DNA from: Scytonema sp. UIC 10036
GTDB taxonomy: Bacteria; Cyanobacteriota; Cyanobacteriia; Cyanobacteriales; Nostocaceae
DNA length: 64,000 bases
Assembly: GCF_009725235.1 (NCBI RefSeq)
Contig: NZ_WJFC01000034.1
Location: 20,619 to 84,618 of the forward strand
Reading direction: 5' to 3'
Shown here in pieces: positions 27,401 through 36,380 of the stretch. Numbering within the stretch: position 1 is the first letter of the stretch; every line of letters starts with the position of its first letter. The position numbers were made by a program, and so were the translations under genes. Below the pieces are notes generated by a model. The model saw only the letters and a list, made by a program, of their open reading frames with translations. It ran no database searches and had not been told where the DNA came from.

Positions 27401-27499
27401 AGAATAAGCCTGCATCGCCAGATTAACCAACTGTTACCAAATGACCGACCATTTCAAAACCCTCAGCACTGGGCAGCATTTTGTGCGATCGGTCAATGA
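24470..27499 (+). CDS. TPR-CHAT caspase-like protease, canonical 40-residue TPR type
   Basis: 1009 residues from MNFEQLFEQGLHLFQTG; frame extends further up, but this ATG starts the first helical repeat. About twelve 40-residue tetratricopeptide repeats of TPR_12/LGN type fill residues 40-530 (LGNAYYSLGDYKKAMECHQ pattern). A linker with ALEITERGRARAFAELLTRR leads to a C-terminal CHAT peptidase domain. The catalytic histidine is in VIHLATHGLLDD (about residue 839) and the cysteine in VVLSACSTGQGK (about 885), both intact. CHAT proteases are relatives of caspases/separase; in bacteria they act as effectors in immunity or cell death when the sensor part is triggered. It differs from the four downstream paralogues, whose repeats are about 50 residues long. 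Confidence 0.9.
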   Translation: MNFEQLFEQGLHLFQTGQLQASLKLWQKLQRKCREIGNLCQEAKVLNALGNTYNTLGFHQDALDSHQQQLAITQEINDPIGESKAQSGLGNTYYSLGEHQKAIDCHQKALAIAQNIQDSLGEAIALGNLGNVYCSLGQYLKAIEYHQQALSIFQVKSDRLGEINSLGNLGNAHSCVGEYSKAIEYYEQVLAAFREQEDSYREAIALGNLGNAYYSLGDYKKAMECHQSVLATVRALDDFQGEADSLNNLGNVYYSLGQYREAIECYQQSLILANKIGDRHRQFNSLNNLGNIYDSLGQYPNAIEHHQQSLSIAQAMGNRRGEASALNNIASVYDSLGQYQKAIEYFQLSLAIEREIGNRRGEAQSLSGLGNAYDSLWQFSEAIEYHQQQLSICQEIGDLQGEAHALSGLGNAYHSLGQYSKAIEYHQQSIAIKRELGDRQGESSSLNNLGRAYHFLEQYQLAVNCHQQSLDIAREIGDSRGEGTSLNNLGWTLLHSNQLVEAERKLRQGVERWESLRIGLKDEHNISLFEEQVRIYRNLQKVLVTQGKIAEALEITERGRARAFAELLTRRLTPQSIEQVITTPPNLQKIQQVVQQQNCPIVEYSLLYDYFELEGVPSLRETQLLIWVLQPNSDISFCSVDLKPPSEKQRTSLGSLSDLIVKLYRILNPDIKEKPVSKATNHQEHFNSSISEILKQLYQLLIQPISHLLPTSPDVPVIFIPQDFLFLLPFSTLQDAEGKFLIEKHTILIAPSIQVLELTQKRSIQVPETSLDALVIGNPKMPTIPLTEPPVQLEDLAWAKTEAQVIAHLFKTQAITGVAATKIYIKQQMPKARVIHLATHGLLDDIQQLGVPGAIALAPTTEDNGFLTAGEILEMQLNAQLVVLSACSTGQGKITGDGIIGLSRSLIAAGVNSIIVSLWSVGDQSTAFLMVRFYQNLQQGMKAAVALNKAQRWLLKVTKLEMEAWVEANQNVISHTLRISLHRQINQLLPNDRPFQNPQHWAAFCAIGQ

Positions 27500-27508
27500 T
27501 GATGAAAG

Positions 27509-27532
27509 TGGGCAGTATTTTGTGCGATTGGT
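27509..27532 (+). pseudogene. Scar of a deleted CHAT gene 3' end
   Basis: Ten bases after the stop of the first CHAT gene the sequence repeats the last codons of this family (WAVFCAIG here; WAAFCAIGQ-stop in the intact genes). It is in frame with the next CHAT gene but lies before its ATG. It indicates that a CHAT paralogue, or a crossover between paralogues, once occupied this junction. Confidence 0.7.
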
Positions 27533-27541
27533 AAATTAAGT

Positions 27542-30500
27542 ATGAATGAAGAACGTATTGAAGCTTACTTGAATTTAATTCAAAAAATTCTGAGTTGTTC
27601 AAAAGGTGAAGAAGACCAAATTTTAAATGCCAACTTAAAGTTGGTTGACATTGGTTTAGTGCAAACAATGGCACAAGTAGCAGAGGGCTTAGCAAAGTCA
27701 GAAGACCAAGAGGCTGCTGATTTTTTAATTCACATTGCGCGAGATATAGCTGAACACTTGGAGCTTTCTAACTTTTTATTACAAGTATTACAAGCAATTG
27801 ATGAAAGCCAAGGCGATCCACAAGTTGAATACCATCTGCTGCAAGCGAATTTAGAAAAACTCAATGATAATTTTGCGAGATTATTGCAAAATTGGGCAAC
27901 TAAAACTTTGTCTCAAGTAGAACCAGAGCAAGGAGAAAAGATTGCAGTTGTTATTGGAGAGTTCAGCACTTTCATTCAGGTTTTTTCAGAAGGAGATCGA
28001 GAAGTTAATGTAGAAATTGCCATTACAGGTTACCAGTCCATTGCCAGAATCTTTACTCGCGAAGCTTTCCCTAATAGGTGGGCACAGCTTCAACAAAACT
28101 TGGGTGTTGCCTACTTTAATCGTATCCGGGGAAATAAAGAAGAGAACTTAGAAATAGCTATCAACTTTTTCCGCTCGGCTTTAGAGGTATACACTCGCCA
28201 AGCCTTTGCAAAAGAATGGGCAGATATCCAAAACAACTTAGGTGCTGCTTACCTTCGGCGCATTTGTGGAGATAAAGAAGAAAACATAGAAATGGCTATT
28301 TGGTATTTCAAGGCAGCTCTGGAAGTACGAACTTATCAAGAGTTTCCTCGAGAATGGGCAGAAACTCAGGAAAACTTGGGGGAAGCATACTATGCGAGAA
28401 TTAAGGAAGCAAGGGCAAATAATTTGGAAGCAGCAATTCGATGTTTTGAGAAAACTTTGGCAATTTACACTCTCCAAGCCTCGCCAAAAGATTGGGCAAA
28501 TATCCAAATTCGTTTGGGGACTGCTTATTTTTACAGGATCAAAGGAGACAGGACGGAAAATCCAGAAATTGCAATCCGCCATTTCAAAGCTGCTTTGAAC
28601 GTCTATATCCAACCAGTTTTCTCCAGAGAATGGGCAGATGTTCAAATTGCTTTAGGGGTTGTCTATAGCGATCGCATTCGAGGAGAAAGAGCCGAGAACC
28701 TGGAAAGCGCAATCCAATTTTATCTAGCAGCTTTGGGAGTTTATAGTCAACAGATATTTCCCGAAAATTGGGCAATGGTGCAGAACCATTTAGGTCTGGC
28801 TTATCTCAATCGTATCCAGGGTGAAAAGTCACAAAATTTGGCACTAGCTATTGACTATTTCAAGCAGGCTCTAGAGGTCTATACCCAACAAACTTTTCCT
28901 AAAGAATGGGCAATGGTGCAAAACCATTTAGGTCTGACTTATCTCAGTTTAGGTCTGGCTTATTTCGATTACTCCGTAAGTGAGAGAAGCGAAAAATTGG
29001 AGAAAGCGCTCGACTGTTTAAATCATGCTTTGAAAGTGTATATCTATCAAGACTTTCCTCAAGAATGGGCAAGAATTCAAAATAACCTTGGTGAGGTCTA
29101 TCGTAACCGTATCAAAGAAGCTAAAGCCGAGAATTTGAAAAAAGCTATTGATTGTTACATTGCGTCTTTGGATTTCTATACCCAACAAGGCTTTTTACGA
29201 CAAAAGGCAGAAACTCAAAATAATCTGGGTCTTGTTTACAGCGAACTAATCAACGTCATTGGACCGGAGAATCTGAAAGAAGCAGTTCGCTTTTTCTTGG
29301 CGGCTTTGGAAGTACGTACCCGTCAGGCTTATCCCAGTGATTATGCGGCTACTCAATTTAATATGGGCATTGCATACCAAAATACCTTACAGTTTTCTCA
29401 AGCCTACGCTGCTTTTGCTGCTGCAATAGATACTATAGAAGTTCAGCAAGCTGAAATTGCTTCTAGTTACAGCAAAGCAGAAGACAAACAAAAACTAGCT
29501 GAAGAATGGAATGAACTCTATCAACGAATGGTAGAAGTTTGCTTAGCACTGGATAACCCAGCCAAGACACTTACTTACGTTGAGCGCAGCAAAACGCGAA
29601 ACTTAGTCGAACTTATTCTCACAAAAGATCGCTACACTATTTTCCCCCCGGAAGTAGTCGCTCAACTAGATCGACTTCGAGATGAAATCGCTAGCGGTCA
29701 ATATCAACTCCAAAATGCCACTGCAGAAGATCCAACTGCTCTAGCCCAACATCTCCAACAGCTTCGACAGCAGCGCAACGAATTGCAAAATCGATACCTA
29801 GCTATTGGTTCTGGTTTTCAGTTTAAGCAGTTCCAGCCAATTCTGAGCGATCGCACTGCAATTGTTGAGTTTTACATTACAAGCGATAAGCTACTCGTCT
29901 TCATTGTTACCAAGCAAACCCAACAACCAATTGTTTTACCACCCGATTTGATAAACCTGAAAAAATTGGCAAATTGGGCAAACAGTTATCAAAAAGCCTA
30001 CAGTAATAAAAAATCTCACTGGTCGCACCGCCTCACTACCCGTCTGCATCTGTTGGCAAAAATTCTACACTTTGAGGAAATTATTAAGCAAATTCCAACA
30101 GCGTGCGACAAGTTAATTCTAATTCCCCATCGCTACTTGCATTTGCTTCCGCTTCATGCTTTGCCCCTTGCTGAAGACTCTAACCTTTTTGACAGATTTC
30201 TTGAAGGAGTTAGCTATGCTCCTAGCTGTCAACTTCTGCAACTCGCCCAAACCAGGCAACGTCCCGAATTTACTCACCTATTCGCCGTCCAAAACCCTAC
30301 AGGAGACCTCACCTATACTGATATTGAAGTCGAAACCATCCAAAGCTATTTCAACACCAGTCATCTTCTCAAACAGAAAATAGCAACCAGAGAAGCTGTT
30401 GATAATACTTATCTTACTGCTGCCCACTGCGCCCACTTTAGCTGTCATGGTTATTTTAACGCAACCCAACCTCGTAAATCTGCCCTTATTCTAGCCAATG

Positions 30501-31027
30501 CCCAGTTAAATTCTGCACCCACACAATTCGATACAGGAAATTATCTCAGTTTGGAAAAAGGCGGCATACTCGATCTTAACAAGTGCCTGACTTTAGATAG
30601 CATTTTCACTCTGAATCTAGAACAATGTCGCCTCGTCACTCTATCTGCTTGCGAAACCGGATTAATTGATTTCCGCAATACGAGCGACGAATATATTGGC
30701 TTGCCCAGTGGTTTCCTTTATGCAGGTGCTTCCAGTGTCGTCAGTTCTCTTTGGACAGTGAATGACTTATCCACAGCATTTTTGATGATTCGGTTGTATC
30801 AAAACCTTCAAAAGGGTTTTGCTGTAGCTTTAGCGCTCAATCAAGCTCAACTCTGGTTAAAGGATTTAACCAAGGGGGATTTGGAAACCTGGATTGAAAA
30901 AAATCAGTTACCATTGAAACCAGCAGTTAGGATAAATTTACGTCGTCGTTTTTACGAGTTTGAGGATGATGCTAAACTCTTTCAATCGCCTTTCTACTGG
31001 GCAGCATTTTGTGCGCTCGGTCAGTAA
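27542..31027 (+). CDS. TPR-CHAT caspase-like protease with 50-residue repeats
   Basis: 1161 residues. The N-terminal 160 residues are a helical domain shared by its paralogues (LVDIGLVQTMAQVAEGLAKS, LLQANLEKLNDNFARLLQNW). About nine TPR-like repeats of 50 residues follow (WADIQNNLGAAYLRRICGDK, ENIEMAIWYFKAALEV pattern). The conserved linker EDKQKLAEEWNELYQ, YVERSKTRNLVELIL leads to the CHAT domain. Catalytic histidine in HFSCHGYFNATQ (about residue 967) and cysteine in LSACETGLIDF (about 1036) are intact. It starts 42 bases after the previous CHAT gene and ends 15 before the next, so the array is probably one transcript. The repeats would sense or bind a partner and control the protease. Confidence 0.9.
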   Translation: MNEERIEAYLNLIQKILSCSKGEEDQILNANLKLVDIGLVQTMAQVAEGLAKSEDQEAADFLIHIARDIAEHLELSNFLLQVLQAIDESQGDPQVEYHLLQANLEKLNDNFARLLQNWATKTLSQVEPEQGEKIAVVIGEFSTFIQVFSEGDREVNVEIAITGYQSIARIFTREAFPNRWAQLQQNLGVAYFNRIRGNKEENLEIAINFFRSALEVYTRQAFAKEWADIQNNLGAAYLRRICGDKEENIEMAIWYFKAALEVRTYQEFPREWAETQENLGEAYYARIKEARANNLEAAIRCFEKTLAIYTLQASPKDWANIQIRLGTAYFYRIKGDRTENPEIAIRHFKAALNVYIQPVFSREWADVQIALGVVYSDRIRGERAENLESAIQFYLAALGVYSQQIFPENWAMVQNHLGLAYLNRIQGEKSQNLALAIDYFKQALEVYTQQTFPKEWAMVQNHLGLTYLSLGLAYFDYSVSERSEKLEKALDCLNHALKVYIYQDFPQEWARIQNNLGEVYRNRIKEAKAENLKKAIDCYIASLDFYTQQGFLRQKAETQNNLGLVYSELINVIGPENLKEAVRFFLAALEVRTRQAYPSDYAATQFNMGIAYQNTLQFSQAYAAFAAAIDTIEVQQAEIASSYSKAEDKQKLAEEWNELYQRMVEVCLALDNPAKTLTYVERSKTRNLVELILTKDRYTIFPPEVVAQLDRLRDEIASGQYQLQNATAEDPTALAQHLQQLRQQRNELQNRYLAIGSGFQFKQFQPILSDRTAIVEFYITSDKLLVFIVTKQTQQPIVLPPDLINLKKLANWANSYQKAYSNKKSHWSHRLTTRLHLLAKILHFEEIIKQIPTACDKLILIPHRYLHLLPLHALPLAEDSNLFDRFLEGVSYAPSCQLLQLAQTRQRPEFTHLFAVQNPTGDLTYTDIEVETIQSYFNTSHLLKQKIATREAVDNTYLTAAHCAHFSCHGYFNATQPRKSALILANAQLNSAPTQFDTGNYLSLEKGGILDLNKCLTLDSIFTLNLEQCRLVTLSACETGLIDFRNTSDEYIGLPSGFLYAGASSVVSSLWTVNDLSTAFLMIRLYQNLQKGFAVALALNQAQLWLKDLTKGDLETWIEKNQLPLKPAVRINLRRRFYEFEDDAKLFQSPFYWAAFCALGQ

Positions 31028-31042
31028 TGGAGGGAATCTAAA

Positions 31043-34000
31043 ATGGATGATAATAAATTTCAGAAGAATATAAATTTGATTGCACATCTGCTAAGTTGTT
31101 CTAATAATGATGAAATAAACCAGGTCTTGAATAATGATTGGGAATTGGTTGATTCTGAGTTAGTGCAGACAATGTTACAAGTAGCAGTGAATTTAGCAGA
31201 AACGGGTGAAATAGATAACGCTAATTTTTTAATTCAGGTTGCCCATCAACTCAAAGCTATCCTAGAATTGCCGGAACCGAACGGAGAGATAAATTTCCTC
31301 ATGGAGGTACTAAAAGTTATTGAAAAAACCAGTAGTGGACAAAGAAAGCAAGTAGTGTACCCTTTACTAGCAATCAACTTAGACAAACTGGATGATAACT
31401 TCAATCGACTACTACGAGAATGGGCACCAGAAATGCTGAGAAATGTTCAGTTAGAGGAAGCTAGAAACAAAGCAAGTAGTATTAACAGCTTTAGTAATTT
31501 AATTCAGCAATTTCCTCTAGGCAATCGGGCAATTAACCTAGAGATTGCTATCACTGGCTATGAGGTAGCACTCTCTGTCTTTACCCGGAACACTGATTCA
31601 GTAAGTTGGGCATTAATCCAAAATAATCTCGGCAGTGCTTACAGTGAGAGGCTTAAAGGCGATAAAGCTGAGAATCTCGAAAACGCGATCGCCGCATATA
31701 GATTGGCATTGGATGTCCGTACCCGTGAGGATTTTCCCGAACAATGGGCAAGAACTCAATATTATCTTGGCATTGCCTACTATAATCTACTGAAAGACAA
31801 CAGAAGTCAGAACCTTCAACAGGCTATCGCCGCTTATGAATCAGCATTGAATGTGTACACGCGTAAGCAATTTCCCGACGAGTGGGCAGAAACTCAAAAT
31901 AATCTTGCCAGTGCCTATTTTTACAGAATAGAAGGAGAGAAAGGCAAGAATATCGAACGAGCGCTTCAAGCTTATGAATCAGCATTGAATGTCTACACCC
32001 GTGAGCAATTTCCGGAAAAGTGGGCAACAATTCAAAATAATCTTGCCAGTGCCTACCTTTATAGGATAGAAGGCGAGAAAAGTAAGAATATCGAACGGGC
32101 GATTCAGGTTTATCAATTGGTATTGGATGTCCGCACACGTGAGGATTTTCCCGAACAATGGGCAACAACTCAAAATAATATCGGTATTGCCTATTATAAT
32201 CGTATCGAAGGTGATAAAGCTGAGAATATTGAGCAAGCGATCGCAGCTTATCGAGCAGCATTGAATGTTTACACCCGTGAGCAATTTCCGGAAAAGTGGG
32301 CAAGGAGTCAAAATAATCTTGGCATTGCCTACAGTGACAGAGTTGAAGGCAACAAAACTGACAACTTGGAACTGGCAATTGCTGCTTATGAAGCAGCATT
32401 AAATATATACACCTGTGAGAGTTTTCCCCAGCAATGGGCAACAATTCAAAATAATCTTGGCGCAGCTTACAGTGACAGAGTTGAAGGTAACAAAACTGAG
32501 AATCTAGAAAGGGCGCTCGCTGCTTATGAATCGGCATTGAATGTTTACACCCGTGAGAATTTCCCCGAAGATTGGGCAAGGATTCAAAATAATGTCGGAA
32601 ATGACTACGCCGAGAGGCTTAAAGGCATTAAAGCTGAGAATCAAGAACGGGCAATAGCAGCTTATGAATCGGCGTTGAATATTTACACCCGTGAGAATTT
32701 TCCCGAAGATTGGGCAAGGACTCAAAATAATCTTGGCAATGTTTACTACAATCGGCAGGAAGGTGCGAAAGCTCAGAATATAGATAAAGCGATCGCGGCT
32801 TATGAATTGGCACTACAGGTTCGCATCTCTGAGGCTTTTCCTCAAGAATATGCACAAACTCAATTCAACCTTGGACTTGCTTACCAAAAAGCCGAACTGT
32901 TTTCCGCTGCCAAAAAAGCCTTTGCTGGCGCTATTAAAACTGTAGAATTTTTGCGAAGCACGATTCGTTCTGGTGATGAAATTAAACAAAAGCTAGCCGA
33001 AGAATGGAACGAACTTTATCAAGTTATGGTGGAGGTTTGTATAGATTTGTATGATTACAACGCAGCCATAGAATATGTTGAACGTAGTAAAGCCCGTAAC
33101 CTTGTTGAACTGCTTTCCACCCGCAAATTTGACCCTAAGGGGGATATTGCCGAAGCAGTACGAAATCAACTTAATCACCTGCGTCAGCGAATTGATGCTG
33201 AACAGCGAAGACAGCAAATCCTACAGAGAAATCGTAGCAGCAATGGTGGCATCATTTCAGGAGAAAGTAGTCAACAGTTAATCTCCTTACAACCCGCTAT
33301 TCCAGAGCGCACCAACCTAAATCAGCTGTGGCAACAACTTGATGATTTGATCGAGCGGGAAATTACACCTATTGACCCGAAGTTTGGCCTCACCCAAAAA
33401 GTAGAACCCATTTCCTATAGCCAGATTCAATGCCTCACTGGTGAAAACACTGCTATTGTTGAGTGGTACATTACAGGGGATAAATTCCTCACCTTTATCA
33501 TTACACCTCAATCTCCAACTCCGATACTCTGGAAATCGTCAAAACAAGACCTGGAAGATTTGATGAAATGGAGCAACGAGTATCTAGATGCTTACTACTA
33601 TTACTACCAAGAGAAAAAAATACATTGGAAAGAAGAACTCGCCTTCCGCCTCCAACGCCTTGCTCAAATACTGCATATCGACGATCTCCTCTCCCATATT
33701 CCCCCAACCTGTGACCATCTGATTCTAATTCCCCATCGATACCTTCACCTGTTCCCGCTTCATGTGTTAGAAGCCAAGAAGCAAGAAGCACCAGGAGAAA
33801 GACAATGTTTTAATTGTTCGTGTAAAACCCTGCTTGACCTTTTCCCTGGTGGTGTCCGTTATGCCCCTAGTTGCCAACTGCTACAACAGACTAGTGAGAG
33901 ACAACGTCTCAACTTTTCTCACCTGTTTGCCATCCAAAATCCCACCCAGGACTTAGAGTATGCCGACTTGGAAGTACAAGCAATTGCTCAGTATTTCCCA

Positions 34001-34672
34001 TTCAAAGATATCTTAGTCACAGCTAATGCAAATAAGTCAGCAATTGACAAGCAGTGTCTTCGCATCGCTCATTGCGCTCACTTTTCCTGTCATGGTTACT
34101 TTAACTTTAATGAACCTTTGCTCTCAGCCCTTCTACTAGCTGATTGTGAAGTGTCATCTCTTCCAGCTAATCCCGACCCAAACAAATATTTCCTATTGCA
34201 AGAAAATAAAATTTTTGACCTTAGCAAGTGTATCACCTTAGCAGACTTATTTACCCTAGACCTCAGCCAATGTCGCCTCGTCACTCTTTCCGCGTGTGAA
34301 ACGGGTCTAACCGATTTCAGACCCCTTAGCGATGAATATATTGGTTTACCTAGTGGCTTTCTCTACGCAGGTACTTCTAGTGTAGTCAGTTCTCTGTGGA
34401 CTGTAAACGACATATCTACAGCATTGTTGATGATTCGGTTTTACCAAAACCTGAGGCAAGGTACTAGTGTGGCTTTGGCGTTAAATCAGGCTCAACTGTG
34501 GTTAAGGGATTTGACTAAAGTGGAATTGCAAAAATGGATATCAGAAAACCAAATTCAACTGGATGCAACATTGAGTATAAGTTTACGTAGGAGATTAAAC
34601 AAAGATATAGATAATGATAAACCTTTTCAGTCGCCCTTTCATTGGGCAGCATTTTGTGTGCTCGGTCAGTGA
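31043..34672 (+). CDS. TPR-CHAT caspase-like protease, third in array
   Basis: 1209 residues, same layout as the preceding gene: N-terminal helical domain (LVDSELVQTMLQVAVNLAET), about nine 50-residue repeats with unusually uniform sequence (FPEQWATTQNNIGIAYYNRI type), a linker (KQKLAEEWNELYQVMVEVCI), then CHAT. The catalytic residues are in HFSCHGYFNFNE (His about 1016) and LSACETGLTDF (Cys about 1083). The CHAT domain carries a small insertion, EAKKQEAPGERQCFNCSCKT, with a CxxCxC cluster absent from the paralogues. The near-identity of adjacent repeats suggests recent internal duplication. A 15-base gap to the upstream gene supports cotranscription. Confidence 0.9.
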   Translation: MDDNKFQKNINLIAHLLSCSNNDEINQVLNNDWELVDSELVQTMLQVAVNLAETGEIDNANFLIQVAHQLKAILELPEPNGEINFLMEVLKVIEKTSSGQRKQVVYPLLAINLDKLDDNFNRLLREWAPEMLRNVQLEEARNKASSINSFSNLIQQFPLGNRAINLEIAITGYEVALSVFTRNTDSVSWALIQNNLGSAYSERLKGDKAENLENAIAAYRLALDVRTREDFPEQWARTQYYLGIAYYNLLKDNRSQNLQQAIAAYESALNVYTRKQFPDEWAETQNNLASAYFYRIEGEKGKNIERALQAYESALNVYTREQFPEKWATIQNNLASAYLYRIEGEKSKNIERAIQVYQLVLDVRTREDFPEQWATTQNNIGIAYYNRIEGDKAENIEQAIAAYRAALNVYTREQFPEKWARSQNNLGIAYSDRVEGNKTDNLELAIAAYEAALNIYTCESFPQQWATIQNNLGAAYSDRVEGNKTENLERALAAYESALNVYTRENFPEDWARIQNNVGNDYAERLKGIKAENQERAIAAYESALNIYTRENFPEDWARTQNNLGNVYYNRQEGAKAQNIDKAIAAYELALQVRISEAFPQEYAQTQFNLGLAYQKAELFSAAKKAFAGAIKTVEFLRSTIRSGDEIKQKLAEEWNELYQVMVEVCIDLYDYNAAIEYVERSKARNLVELLSTRKFDPKGDIAEAVRNQLNHLRQRIDAEQRRQQILQRNRSSNGGIISGESSQQLISLQPAIPERTNLNQLWQQLDDLIEREITPIDPKFGLTQKVEPISYSQIQCLTGENTAIVEWYITGDKFLTFIITPQSPTPILWKSSKQDLEDLMKWSNEYLDAYYYYYQEKKIHWKEELAFRLQRLAQILHIDDLLSHIPPTCDHLILIPHRYLHLFPLHVLEAKKQEAPGERQCFNCSCKTLLDLFPGGVRYAPSCQLLQQTSERQRLNFSHLFAIQNPTQDLEYADLEVQAIAQYFPFKDILVTANANKSAIDKQCLRIAHCAHFSCHGYFNFNEPLLSALLLADCEVSSLPANPDPNKYFLLQENKIFDLSKCITLADLFTLDLSQCRLVTLSACETGLTDFRPLSDEYIGLPSGFLYAGTSSVVSSLWTVNDISTALLMIRFYQNLRQGTSVALALNQAQLWLRDLTKVELQKWISENQIQLDATLSISLRRRLNKDIDNDKPFQSPFHWAAFCVLGQ

Positions 34673-34782
34673 TAACGAAATATCGATAATATAGGTTTTG
34701 CGATCGCTCATGGCAGCAACCTGTTGTCACAAGTTTGCCCAAAAATTTACACTATTATGAGGATGTAGCTGTAAAAAAAGAT

Positions 34783-34842
34783 ATGCCTGGGATTCCGGAG
34801 CAGCTTTACTATCGATTGTATGAAGCTTTTGATTATACTTAA
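34783..34842 (+). pseudogene. N-terminal scrap of an EAD-like domain gene
   Basis: ATG opens MPGIPEQLYYRLYEAFDYT-stop. It matches the start of the EAD-like protein at 44272 (MAGIPSQLLNRLRQALL) and the C-terminal domain of the protein at 39533 (GLPPEISIRLYKALLS). Only 19 codons remain. Confidence 0.5.
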
Positions 34843-34916
34843 GAATCAGCCGAAAGCATACGAACCACAAAAACCTGAGTCTGAACAGCGACTGTTTAAA
34901 TCACTGTTACTCATAG

Positions 34917-34952
34917 GGTAAAATCACTGGAGATGGGGTGATAGGACTCTAA
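34917..34952 (+). pseudogene. CHAT domain scrap
   Basis: One frame reads GKITGDGVIGL-stop, matching GKITGDGIIGLSR just after the catalytic cysteine of the first CHAT gene (24470-27499). It is a 12-codon remnant of a relative of that gene, not of the 50-residue-repeat paralogues. Confidence 0.6.
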
Positions 34953-35103
34953 AGCTGCCAAAGTCTCGATAATTAATTGTCCATACAGAATATTTACGTT
35001 TACGCGCAGCCTAAATCACCGTTGCATCTTCTCAGCTTCCTTGCCAATTATGAATAGTAGTTAGTAAGAAGCGCGAAAACCAAAATGTTTATAGCGATTA
35101 CAT

Positions 35104-35367
35104 TTATCCAAAATATTTCTCATATTCATCATGGCTACCAATCCAAAACCATGTAACTGTATCGCTTGTCAAAACACCTATTGCTCGATAATTTAATGTT
35201 ATTCTCACCGACCAAATATTTTCTGCATCATTAATACATTTAAAATATAAGGAGGGGTGAAAATTATTTTCTCTCCAAAGTTTATAAGCTTTTTTTGCGC
35301 TTTTTTTAGTTTGAGAATCGAGAGTAAAATAAGCATCCCAAAAAGAAGGGAGTGTGGCAGATTTCAT
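35104..35367 (-). CDS. RelE/ParE-like toxin
   Basis: 87 residues. The sequence FWDAYFTLDSQTKKSAKKAY, then HPSLYFKCINDAENIWSVRI, TLNYRAIGVL and WFWIGSHDEYEKYFG, follows the short RelE/ParE fold, ending in the conserved GxHDEYxK tail common in this family. A basic strand (VRITLNYRA) would carry the active surface. It overlaps the antitoxin gene upstream by four bases. The pair is inserted, on the opposite strand, between CHAT genes. Confidence 0.8.
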   Translation of the reverse strand: MKSATLPSFWDAYFTLDSQTKKSAKKAYKLWRENNFHPSLYFKCINDAENIWSVRITLNYRAIGVLTSDTVTWFWIGSHDEYEKYFG

Positions 35368-35594
35368 AGCCTCTCGTAGTCCATAGGCTGGGAAAGTCCC
35401 TGTGCAATTTCTTGTTTTGCTTTTTGGGCTGCGGCTACTAGCTTATTTTGGGTTTTTTGAAATGAATTACCCCATTTTATTTCATCCTGTAAATCTTGGA
35501 TATATTCGTGAAGATGTTGTGCTACTTGATTTTGTACATCTTCCGGTAAAGATTCCATCATTTTGATTACAGTCGAAATGGCTTCTGATGACAT
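35364..35594 (-). CDS. Antitoxin partner of the RelE/ParE-like toxin
   Basis: 76 residues, helical and acidic in the first half (MMESLPEDVQNQVAQHLHEY, IQDLQDEIKWGNSF), with a lysine-rich helix then a QGLSQPMDYERL tail. This looks like DUF2281-type or related short antitoxins. It ends in a stop-start overlap with the toxin, the normal antitoxin-first arrangement. The family name is uncertain; the antitoxin role follows from layout. Confidence 0.7.
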   Translation of the reverse strand: MSSEAISTVIKMMESLPEDVQNQVAQHLHEYIQDLQDEIKWGNSFQKTQNKLVAAAQKAKQEIAQGLSQPMDYERL

Positions 35595-35951
35595 AATCGT
35601 TTTTGCTTAACTATAAATTAATTTCAAGATACTAATGTAATTTTAGCTGATTCCATGTAGCGTTGGAAATGATGTCACTCTTGTATTTTAAAGCTTTAGG
35701 AGCAATTGAGGACGAGTAAATTCTCTCAACCCATTTCAAACCCACCCCATCTCTACCGTTCCCAATCCGGTTTAATCCCATCCAACCAAGGACGCAACAT
35801 TGTCCCAACCACTTCAACTGCGGTATTTTTCCCAGAAATACTTATCTACTGGATTGTGGTTTTCTCTATGTCGATGACTGTGGACGTGTAACTCTAAAGT
35901 ATCTTTTTTGATGGTTCCCCTATATATGACTGGGCTTTTTCGTCTTCTATA
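35595..35951. other. Intergenic region, no gene recognised
   Basis: 357 bases between a toxin-antitoxin pair and a CHAT fragment. Short open frames exist on both strands but none has coherent protein-like text or a family I recognise. The join to CHAT homology at about 35952 is abrupt. Confidence 0.5.
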
Positions 35952-36380
35952 GCGCTTTTCACTCTGAATCTAGAACAATGTCGCCTCGTCACTCTATCTG
36001 CTTGCGAAACCGGATTGATTGATTTCCGGAATACAAGCGACGAATATATCGGTTTGCCCAGTGGTTTCCTTTATGCAGGTGCTTCTAGTGTCGTCAGTTC
36101 CCTCTGGACAGTGAACGACTTATCTACAGCATTTTTGATGATTCGATTTTATCAGAACCTACAAAAGGGTTTGGCTGTGGCTTTGGCGCTTAATCAAGCT
36201 CAACTCTGGTTAAAGAATTTGAACAAGGGGGATTTGGAAACGTGGATTGAAGAAAATCAGTTACTATTGAAACCAGCAGTTAGGATGAATCTACGTCGTC
36301 GTTTTTACAAGTTGGAGGATGATGGTAAACCCTTTCAATCGCCTTTCTACTGGGCAGCGTTTTGTGCGATTGGTCAATGA
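35952..36380 (+). pseudogene. 3' fragment of a TPR-CHAT gene
   Basis: From about 35952 the sequence is nearly identical to bases 30600-31027 of the second CHAT gene (FTLNLEQCRLVTLSACETGL to WAAFCAIGQ-stop). It keeps the catalytic cysteine but lacks the histidine half, all repeats and the N-terminus. The ATG of the next CHAT gene overlaps its stop. It looks like the residue of an unequal crossover between paralogues. Confidence 0.85.

Larger units (their letters stand above)
34673..35103. other. Intergenic region with gene scraps
   Basis: No intact gene. Besides the two scraps listed separately, the bases just after the CHAT stop (AAATATCGATAATATA, about 34679-34694) recur after the CHAT gene at 39478, so the two paralogues share downstream as well as coding sequence. 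Confidence 0.6.

Noticed and set aside
31824..32579. Long minus-strand frame of 251 codons inside a CHAT gene
   Set aside because: It is the antisense of the 50-residue repeats; its periodicity mirrors the coding strand.
35706..35891. 61-residue frame between the toxin-antitoxin pair and the CHAT fragment
   Set aside because: No recognisable protein text and no ribosome-binding site; probably non-coding.
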